This document shows, piece by piece, positions 8,244-14,343 of a stretch of 64,000 nucleotides of DNA. Each line of letters opens with the position of its first letter. The stretch's first letter is position 1. This DNA comes from Planctomycetota bacterium (GTDB lineage: Bacteria > Planctomycetota > B15-G4 > SIAN01). A program made the translations under genes and the position numbers. The notes under the pieces were generated by a model. It was not told where the DNA came from, searched no databases, and saw nothing but the letters and a program-made list of their open reading frames with translations. The DNA is taken from the NCBI GenBank assembly GCA_028289345.1, contig JANQQL010000050.1, positions 62,001 to 126,000 on the forward strand. The letters run 5' to 3'.

Positions 8244-11200
8244 CCACCTTCGACTGCCGTGCATAGCGAGAACGATAGAGCTGCGTGAGGTAGTCGTAGA
8301 GAACCAGCTCATGAGCCCGGGCCGAATCTCGGATCATCCGGTTGGCGTGCATGTGCAAGAAACTCGCGACAAGATCGCCCCTGGCGACACGCCCAGCTGA
8401 CGAGGAGGTCAACTCCCCCAGCTCTTGAAAAATCGATCGCGTCTGTTGAGAGCGCTGTTCGAAGGCGCGCAATCCGGCGGCACGAACCTGTCGCCCCTCC
8501 GTTTCTCCGTCGAGCAATGCTTCCAGAGATCTCCGGGTCTTTCGAAAACGAGTACTGAGCTGCTTGGAGAAACCTCGGTCCACGCGGAATTCTCGAGAGA
8601 AACCATCGCGGGTCGCCTGAACCACCGCGAGGCGCTCCTCGAGGGAAAGACCGAAGTCCCTCAGCGTTCGGTCCATTCCAACCAAACACAGGCGCCAACG
8701 TTCCTCGAGCCCGACATCGCCCGAGCAATGCTCCAGAACTTTGAAGACCGCCTCGCTGTCAGCATGAAACCAGCCCTCCGCCAGCTCCATGGCTCGAGGG
8801 CCTCCGTATCGCTCCAGCTCCCGCTCGTAAGTGCTCCACTCCACGTTCCACAACAGGCCCCGGTCATTGGCCAAAGCAAACGCCTCCGCAAGAACGGGCA
8901 ACGCCTGCTGAATCAGCTTGGTTGGCTCACCGTAGTAACGGGCTCGAAGATGCCAAGGCGGCCCATAGCGGATGAAGAACCACCGAGAGACGTGTCCGCT
9001 TGCCACCAGTTCCCGGTGCAGTGGGGCAAGGACTTCTCGAATCAGGAGATCCGCGGTGGATTCTCCGGTGAACAACTTGGCGTACAACCATTCGGAGCCA
9101 AGCGCTCGCTGACGCTGCTTGGATGACCAGGGATCGGGAGTCGGCTTCCGCGGTCTCGTGGGAGTCCGACGGACCATGGGGACGATCAGCTCATGGGTGT
9201 ACTTACCTTCGGAACTGGTGACACACTGGTCTTCGATGGCGGGAAACGGCTCACGAAGCACCAGGGTTCCACGCCGCTCTGTCAACCTGACGAACGTCTC
9301 CACGCTCAGGGCATTGTCCAAGTCTACGACGAGTTCGTGATCCATCTCGACCAGCGCCACGAACCGCGGCAGCCTCCGCTGCTTGCGCCACTCTTGGACC
9401 CGCTGGAACTGTACGAAGCGTTTCGGGTGGCGGAGCCCTCCATGCTCCTCCTTGGGGACCAACCAACGGGCGCGAGAAAGCATGGCTCGGCCCACGGACA
9501 CTCGAGGCAGGAACGGGAGCAGTTCGAACGGTCCCCAGTTCAACCCAGGAACGCTGGTGGTCCCCTGGGACTGAAGCGAACACAGGAACCGATAGATTCC
9601 GATGTTGGGACCTGAATAGTTGTGGGCGCTGGTCAACCGCGGAATCACTTCCTTTCCGAGAGCCCGCGAACGAAGGACGACCCGTCCTTCCCGCACCGAA
9701 ACCATGAGATCCGAGAGGGGAATTTGCTGGTCGTCGCCCGCACCGGATCGACCCAGGAGAGGAATCTCGTGGGAGCGCAGCACCGGTCGAAGCAGCACGT
9801 TCCCCAAGCGACCCTCGGGAAGGTGAACGACCTCTGCAAACACGGCATCCGGCCGAATGGACTCTTCGGCGCGAAGGTGATCCCGCACTCCTTGGTCCAG
9901 GCTTTCCTCGAGATGGCAGAAACGCCCGAGAAGTAAGGCCCCCGAGGGTCCGGAGACGTTGCGAATCAACACGCGAAACTCGCCTCGATCCACCGCGGAA
10001 GTCGATGTCGCAAACAACGTGGCAGTGATGGCCATCGCATCGGGAAGCGGCGGGCGCTCCTCCTTAGCCAAAGGCTCGAGCTCTTGGGCATCGAGCTCGA
10101 TCTCCTGAGAACGCGATTGCAACGCCTCGTGAAGTTTGGTTGCCAGGAGATGCTCGCGAGCCCCGGCGGTCACCGAGGGGATCTGGCTCGGACCAGGAAA
10201 CCGAAGGCCTTCGAGCAAAGGAGAGGCACTTGCCGCAGGTCCCGCGGACCTCTGGAACCCAAGGCCGATTTCTTCATCCAACACTTCGGCCAGCGGCACC
10301 TCGCGAGTGTCATAGCGAGTCACGAATGCGGAACGGAACTGGGCGAGCGAGGTCTCCTGGGAAGGCAGCGGGGCGAGGAGATGAAGCATCTGAGCACCTC
10401 GCTTCAGCTCGTCGATCACTTGCCGCCCAAGGATTGCCTCCTCGGTTTTCTTGACCATGTCGACTTGGACGGTTCGGGCCGGATCGACCGGAATCGAGAG
10501 CTTCTCGAGTGCGCGCCAAATGTCGGCATAGTCCTCGCCATCCTCTCCCATGGCAACGGAGTCGAGTTGTTCCAAGTGCGACGCGACGGATTCGAGGGAG
10601 TCCGCGACCTCCGTCATCTCGGGAACCCGTCGCAGCGCGCGAATCACCCCGCGCACGGGATTGTCACCGGTCACCGCCGGCTCCAGGTCCGATCGCAAGA
10701 CCTGATTGTCGATGAGCTCGTGGACGAATTCCTCGGCCTCGTCGAAACTGACCCCCTCGCAATGGCGAACCAAGTCCCTGGCCAGCTCAGCAATCGGAGC
10801 TCCGCTCGCCGCACAAGCGATCGTTCTTTCCAGGTAGTCGGTGATTCCCAAGGCCACCAAGTGGTGGCTTCGCCCCTTCCCCTCTACCCGGGACTCTGCG
10901 TAGCGAAGACGGTCCGACGCCCGGTACAGCGTCGAGTTCGGTCGAAAGTGCAGAGTCGCGCGAACCGACGGCTCTCGCTCCACAGCAGCGACCAGCAATG
11001 ACAAGTAGTTCATGTCGAGCCGGGAGCGCCGCCTTGCCTGAGACGATGGCGCCAGCACCAAGCGGGTGGTTTCCCCGATCTTGCCGGTCGAGCACCCGGC
11101 GAACAGGCCGAAGGGCGTGGCACGGGTGGTCATTCTCGACAAGTAACGAACCAAGGAACGCTGCACTTTCTCGGCCACTTCCTCTTCGAGCTCCCCCTCC

Positions 11201-11487
11201 ACCCAAGCATCCATCGCCTTGACCAAAGCCGGAGATGCCAGCAGCAGCGCTTCACGAATTCGTGGGCGTCGAACCAAAGAGCGAAGTCTCTCTACGAGTC
11301 GTTTGCGATCCTGCTCCACGACCTTTTCCCACTCGCTCTGGGTGGTCTGGAGTGCGAGCGAAGCGCCAAGAGAGTCTCCCCACCGAATCAGTTCGTCGAT
11401 GGGAAGCAACGGGGTGCGCATTACGAAGAAACCACTCTCCTCAAAGTCACTCGTCCCTTGGCTTGCTTTGTTGCGGGGATGAGACAT
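8233..11487 (-). CDS. lanB: Class I lanthipeptide dehydratase (full-length LanB)
   Basis: A 1084-residue protein that glutamylates Ser/Thr of the precursor with glutamyl-tRNA(Glu) and then eliminates glutamate to give dehydroamino acids. The N-terminal glutamylation domain begins with FFVMRTPLLPIDEL and includes YLSRMTTRATPFGLFAGCS. The C-terminal elimination (SpaB_C/thiopeptide-type) domain begins near WLYAKLFTGES, residue about 800, and has FIRYGPPWHLRARYY. Both domains are present, so it is a full-length rather than split LanB. I chose the ATG at 11487 because the conserved N-terminus starts about 20 residues later; the TTG at 11544 is less likely. Its upstream neighbour on the same strand is the tRNA-Glu-like gene, 60 bases away. 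Confidence 0.94.
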   Translation of the reverse strand: MSHPRNKASQGTSDFEESGFFVMRTPLLPIDELIRWGDSLGASLALQTTQSEWEKVVEQDRKRLVERLRSLVRRPRIREALLLASPALVKAMDAWVEGELEEEVAEKVQRSLVRYLSRMTTRATPFGLFAGCSTGKIGETTRLVLAPSSQARRRSRLDMNYLSLLVAAVEREPSVRATLHFRPNSTLYRASDRLRYAESRVEGKGRSHHLVALGITDYLERTIACAASGAPIAELARDLVRHCEGVSFDEAEEFVHELIDNQVLRSDLEPAVTGDNPVRGVIRALRRVPEMTEVADSLESVASHLEQLDSVAMGEDGEDYADIWRALEKLSIPVDPARTVQVDMVKKTEEAILGRQVIDELKRGAQMLHLLAPLPSQETSLAQFRSAFVTRYDTREVPLAEVLDEEIGLGFQRSAGPAASASPLLEGLRFPGPSQIPSVTAGAREHLLATKLHEALQSRSQEIELDAQELEPLAKEERPPLPDAMAITATLFATSTSAVDRGEFRVLIRNVSGPSGALLLGRFCHLEESLDQGVRDHLRAEESIRPDAVFAEVVHLPEGRLGNVLLRPVLRSHEIPLLGRSGAGDDQQIPLSDLMVSVREGRVVLRSRALGKEVIPRLTSAHNYSGPNIGIYRFLCSLQSQGTTSVPGLNWGPFELLPFLPRVSVGRAMLSRARWLVPKEEHGGLRHPKRFVQFQRVQEWRKQRRLPRFVALVEMDHELVVDLDNALSVETFVRLTERRGTLVLREPFPAIEDQCVTSSEGKYTHELIVPMVRRTPTRPRKPTPDPWSSKQRQRALGSEWLYAKLFTGESTADLLIREVLAPLHRELVASGHVSRWFFIRYGPPWHLRARYYGEPTKLIQQALPVLAEAFALANDRGLLWNVEWSTYERELERYGGPRAMELAEGWFHADSEAVFKVLEHCSGDVGLEERWRLCLVGMDRTLRDFGLSLEERLAVVQATRDGFSREFRVDRGFSKQLSTRFRKTRRSLEALLDGETEGRQVRAAGLRAFEQRSQQTRSIFQELGELTSSSAGRVARGDLVASFLHMHANRMIRDSARAHELVLYDYLTQLYRSRYARQSKVVSS

Positions 11488-11547
11488 GAGCGTGGGAATC
11501 TCGTGCTGCGACCTGGAGAAGCGCCACCAAGTGGACCGGCGCAAGAG

Positions 11548-11621
11548 TGGTGGCCCCGAGAGGATTCGAACCTCTGTTTCCGCCGGAGAGACGGCGTCCT
11601 AGACCCCTGGACGACGGGGCT
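11548..11621 (-). tRNA. tRNA-Glu-like gene with abnormal acceptor and anticodon arm
   Basis: Read on the minus strand, the sequence has the T arm AGAGG-TTCGAAT-CCTCT, the D arm GTCC/GGAC, the four-base variable loop typical of bacterial tRNA-Glu, discriminator A73 and an encoded CCA (11548-11550). Two features are abnormal. The anticodon arm is 15 instead of 17 bases, so that CCGTC/GGCGG leaves a five-base loop TCTCC. An alternative fold pairs CGCCG with CGGCG around the six-base loop TCTCTC. The CTC triplet of tRNA-Glu is still inside the loop. Position 1 is A facing C72, so the first acceptor pair is broken; the other six pairs are intact. It could be a decayed tRNA-Glu, or a specialised tRNA serving the glutamyl-tRNA-dependent LanB coded just downstream. 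Confidence 0.75.
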
Positions 11622-11980
11622 TCACTCGAAGAACGAACATTTAAGCACGGTCATGCTGTTGGGAAGAGTGACGAAATCCCTGTTGGAAACCACGCAAAGA
11701 AGTGCGGCGTTCGGAGGCCGCGGAAGAAATTTCGAGATTTCGTGCACCACTTCACCAAGGTCATGACTTCTCGCAGAGAAGCCGTGGTGTGTTCCTGAAA
11801 CAAATCACGGACTGAGCAACGACAAGAGCAGAAATCTGAAAGCGCGACGTCGCCGCTTGGGTGATGCTACGCACCGACGACGTCGTGGATTTCGCCCCAA
11901 CTCCTGCAACGGAACGTGTTCGTGATCCGTGGGATGGATTGCGGACTACGCTCCCCTATTGACCAGTGGAGAAGAACAAC
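11622..11980. other. Non-coding region upstream of the precursor peptides
   Basis: This stretch of 359 bases separates the minus-strand tRNA-like/lanB unit from the plus-strand precursor genes, so it should hold divergent promoters. A minus-strand TTAAAT at 11639-11644 lies 18 bases upstream of the tRNA 5' end and could be a -10 element, but no good -35 accompanies it. Two palindromic CGACGTCG boxes are listed separately. I see no open frame with coding character. Confidence 0.5.
11845..11886. promoter_or_regulatory. Paired palindromic boxes upstream of the precursor genes
   Basis: The perfect 8-base palindrome CGACGTCG occurs at 11845-11852 and again at 11878-11885, where it extends to the 10-base ACGACGTCGT. 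The copies start 33 bases apart, about three helical turns, and lie roughly 95-135 bases before the first precursor ATG. The spacing suits two dimer sites of a transcription factor. No regulator gene is adjacent, and short CpG-rich palindromes are common at this GC content. Confidence 0.3.
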
Positions 11981-12175
11981 ATGGACAAGCCTGACGTCAA
12001 GAAACTCCAACTCAGCAAAGAAACCGTGCGAGTTCTGAATGACGACGAGCTGCGCGGAATGGCCGGGGGAACCATCTTGCCGACCGGGGAAGAGTGCAAC
12101 GTCTTCACCACCGCAAACTGCCCGACCGGCGACTGCGGTTGCATGGTGAACACCCTTCCGATCCTGCCTCCGTAA
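11981..12175 (+). CDS. Class I lanthipeptide precursor A
   Basis: A 64-residue precursor. The ATG at 11981 is chosen because GGAGAAG lies 6 bases before it; an in-frame GTG at 11966 would overlap that site. The leader, residues 1-30, contains KLQLSKETVRVLND and ends MAGG. This is a double-glycine leader matching the C39 domain of the exporter. The core, residues 31-64, has six Thr (31, 35, 43, 44, 49, 58), no Ser and four Cys (39, 47, 52, 54). Thr35-Cys39, Thr43/44-Cys47 and Thr49-Cys52/54 are plausible methyllanthionine pairs. The last ten residues lack Cys and end in a Pro/Leu-rich tail. The leader is clearly homologous to precursor B. No mature compound is recognised. Confidence 0.9.
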   Translation: MDKPDVKKLQLSKETVRVLNDDELRGMAGGTILPTGEECNVFTTANCPTGDCGCMVNTLPILPP

Positions 12176-12275
12176 ATCTCGAAATTCCCAAGCGGACGCG
12201 ACGCCACCCAGGAATGAGGCACCATCGGTGGCTGCAAGCGCGCTTGTCCCCCCAAAAAAAGAAGGAGTCCAAGTC

Positions 12276-12458
12276 ATGGAGCAAGAGAACAAACTCCGCT
12301 TGAACAAAGAGACAGTTCGGAAGTTGAACGAGGACCAACTGAAGAGCGTCGGTGGCGGACTCGTCGTCCCGTCGGTGGTGCTTTGTCCGATCCCCACCCT
12401 CGTTGACTGCGATTGCGACGGGACGTCACTGCCCGTTCCGACCTACAACTGTCAGTAG
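12276..12458 (+). CDS. Class I lanthipeptide precursor B
   Basis: A 60-residue precursor with a strong Shine-Dalgarno, GAAGGAG, 8 bases before the ATG. The leader, residues 1-28, has the motif LRLNKETVRKLNEDQL seen in precursor A and ends SVGGG, so cleavage could follow Gly27 or Gly28. The core of about 32 residues has Ser33, Thr41, Thr50, Ser51 and Thr56, and Cys37, 45, 47 and 59. Ser33-Cys37, Thr41-Cys45/47 and Thr50/Ser51/Thr56-Cys59 are possible rings, the last near the C-terminus. It is hydrophobic and Val/Pro-rich with an acidic DCDCDG centre. It sits 100 bases after precursor A, is probably co-transcribed with it, and is followed by a strong terminator. Confidence 0.9.
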   Translation: MEQENKLRLNKETVRKLNEDQLKSVGGGLVVPSVVLCPIPTLVDCDCDGTSLPVPTYNCQ

Positions 12459-12478
12459 GATCCGAATCACAAGCATCG

Positions 12479-12529
12479 CTCGGGCTCGGCCGCCTGCCAC
12501 ACTGGCACGACGGCCGGGCCCGAGTTTTT
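12479..12529 (+). terminator. Strong intrinsic terminator after the precursor genes
   Basis: Fourteen-base arms CTCGGGCTCGGCCG (12479-12492) and CGGCCGGGCCCGAG (12511-12524) pair with a single G-U, around an 18-base loop, and are followed directly by TTTTT at 12525-12529. It lies 21 bases after the stop codon of precursor B and closes the lanthipeptide cluster. Confidence 0.9.
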
Positions 12530-13075
12530 GATCATCGGCGTGCCTCCCGTCCTTCCCCTCACTTCGACCGCCACGCCGCTCCGTTCCCACGCGCCCGAAA
12601 GGCGATCCACGAATCGCGGCGTGGGCCGGTGCCGCGGATCGAACTCATGGCGTGCTCGTCGTCCACTCAGGATCCCGTCATTCCCTTTCCTTCCAAAATC
12701 CTGGCCGCCATCCGCCGGAGACCCTCCCGTCCGTGGGCACGGGCCGAAGACAATCCATCGCCCCCCCGCAAATCTTCCTCCTGACTGGCGACCCGGAATG
12801 CGGAGTTGGATCGAGACAGCAGAAGCCCGGGGTTGACCGGTCCTTCGCGAATCGCGGAGAGAGTTCGGTCCGAGCAAGAGTCTGCCGGCTTTCGCGGATT
12901 CGATGATCGGCGCCTCCCTGCGGGAGCCCACTCCCCTCCGCGGCAAAGTTTCACGAAATCCAGAAACTCGAAGATTCTGGTCCAGCCCAACCAATGACCT
13001 GCCGGTGCTAATCTAGTGACCCAAACGCTCTGGGTTCACTTTGCGAAACTATTTCAAACCTGGCAGTCGGAGTGG
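12530..13075. other. Gene-free stretch of 546 bases before the first ECF sigma gene
   Basis: Open frames here are Arg/Ser/Gly-rich on both strands and match nothing. It separates the lanthipeptide cluster from the sigma operon and should contain the sigma promoter. The motif at 12947-12961 is also found before the acylase gene. Confidence 0.5.
12947..12961 (+). promoter_or_regulatory. Shared upstream motif, copy 1
   Basis: AGTTTCACGAAATCC lies 114 bases before the sigma-factor ATG at 13076. It matches 14 of 15 positions with a motif in front of the acylase gene (18916-18930). Each copy is also followed, 70-85 bases on, by ACTTTGCG (13038-13045 here). It may be a site for a shared regulator or sigma factor. 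Confidence 0.3.
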
Positions 13076-13654
13076 ATGAAACGAACCGGACACGCGGATG
13101 TTGTCCTCGTGCAGAAAGCTCGCCGCAAAGAGCCGGCGGCCGTCGAAGCATTTCTGGAGCGGCTCAAGTGCGTGCCGCGAATGTTGGCATTCAAGAACTC
13201 CCAGCTTGGATCCCCGCTGAACCGCATCGAACTCGAGGATGTGAGCCAGGATATTCTTCTGGCCGTGTGGCGAAAGCTCGACCAGTACACGGGACAGGGA
13301 AACCTGGAATCCTGGGTCTATCGATTCTGCTTTTTGGAACTGATGGCTCGCATTCGCAGCTTAGGCCGGCAACAGAGGCTTCTTCGGGATGCAGCGCTTG
13401 ACGCGCCCGCCGCGGGCCGTCCGCCACCGGACCCGGTTCGCTACGAAGAAATGTACCGCTGCCTCAATGCGCTGGGCAACCCGGTCGCGGATGTGATTCG
13501 ACTAAAGCACTTCGAAGAACTCACTTTCGAAGAGATCGCGGAGCGCTTGCAGGTTTCCACCAACACCGCGAAGACTCGTTACTACCGCGCCCTTCCGCAG
13601 CTCCGCCAGCTCCTTCGCAAGGAACAAGGGCAGCAGCAGGGAGGCGCCCGATGA
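13076..13654 (+). CDS. ECF-type RNA polymerase sigma factor (module A)
   Basis: A 192-residue extracytoplasmic-function sigma factor. Region 2 is visible as IELEDVSQDILLAVWRKL followed by LESWVYRFC. Region 4 is the helix-turn-helix ELTFEEIAERLQVS with NTAKTRYYRALPQL. The ATG at 13076 is preferred because the sequence from MKRTGHADVV aligns with the second sigma factor in the window; a GTG at 13016 would add 20 residues. The stop overlaps the next ATG (ATGA), coupling it to a membrane-anchored protein that has the usual position of an anti-sigma factor, then to a CHAT protease. Confidence 0.92.
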   Translation: MKRTGHADVVLVQKARRKEPAAVEAFLERLKCVPRMLAFKNSQLGSPLNRIELEDVSQDILLAVWRKLDQYTGQGNLESWVYRFCFLELMARIRSLGRQQRLLRDAALDAPAAGRPPPDPVRYEEMYRCLNALGNPVADVIRLKHFEELTFEEIAERLQVSTNTAKTRYYRALPQLRQLLRKEQGQQQGGAR

Positions 13655-14343
13655 ACTCTCATGACGCCTCGGCCCACGAATCCAGGCTGCGAGAACTTCT
13701 GCAGCAATCAGATCCAGAGAGGAGCTTTGAGAAGTCCGAGCTCGCGGACTGTCGCACCTGCCAAGAGGAGTTCACGGCCATGCACCAACTCCAGGCTTTC
13801 TTGAACGAGATCGGGGAGGATGAGCGACGAAGCATCGAAGGGTCCCGTGACAAGGGGAACTCCCCGCGCGACGAGCTCGCGATTCAGCGCTTGCGACACG
13901 AGATCGGACCGGACCGGCCGAGTCGGACGTGGGGCGCGCGCGGAGTCGGTAGAAAGGTCGCGGTGGCCGCGATCATCGCTGTGCTCGGAGTGATTCTTTG
14001 GCAAAGGAGCGCGCCCCCCCACCCTGATCCCGGCCCCCTGCTGGGACCGGAGTCGTCTTTGTGGCCGTCGGGCACCGTGAGTGCGGTTCGCGAGTTCCGC
14101 TGGGACAAACCGTTGCCGCGAGGTGGCTGGTTCGTGGTCAAGGCTTATGAGAACCAACCCGGAATCAGCAAACCGTTCCTGGAAAGCGAAGAACTCAGAG
14201 ATCAAACCTGGCGAGCTCCTTCCGGCATCACATGGCCGCAGGAGTTTTTCTGGGAGCTCGAGGTGTACGACGGTTCGAGTGGATCCTTCCCAACCCAAGT
14301 GCTGCGTCAATCCGTATCCCTGACCCCGTCGGTCGAGGAATGA
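13651..14343 (+). CDS. Single-pass membrane protein, putative anti-sigma factor (module A)
   Basis: A 230-residue protein. The cytoplasmic N-terminus (1-100) is helical and charged, with a Cys34-x2-Cys37 pair (DCRTCQEEF) where zinc-binding anti-sigma domains have HxxxCxxC; the His position is Glu30, so the zinc site is incomplete. One transmembrane helix lies at about 101-117. The exported part, about 145-225, is a beta-rich domain with VREFRWDKPLPRGGWF and FFWELEVYDG that resembles the C-terminal domain of the module B protein. Position and coupling (ATGA at both ends, to sigma and to the CHAT gene) support an anti-sigma role, but the function is inferred. Confidence 0.78.
   Translation: MNSHDASAHESRLRELLQQSDPERSFEKSELADCRTCQEEFTAMHQLQAFLNEIGEDERRSIEGSRDKGNSPRDELAIQRLRHEIGPDRPSRTWGARGVGRKVAVAAIIAVLGVILWQRSAPPHPDPGPLLGPESSLWPSGTVSAVREFRWDKPLPRGGWFVVKAYENQPGISKPFLESEELRDQTWRAPSGITWPQEFFWELEVYDGSSGSFPTQVLRQSVSLTPSVEE

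Noticed and set aside
11639..11667. Possible promoter (TTAAAT as -10) for the tRNA-like gene
   Set aside because: The position suits a -10, but the expected -35 reads TCTTCC, which is too far from consensus to list as a feature.
12467..12994. A 175-residue minus-strand open frame between the precursor terminator and the sigma gene
   Set aside because: It covers the intrinsic terminator, is Arg/Gly/Pro-rich without fold-like patterning, has no ribosome-binding site and resembles no family.
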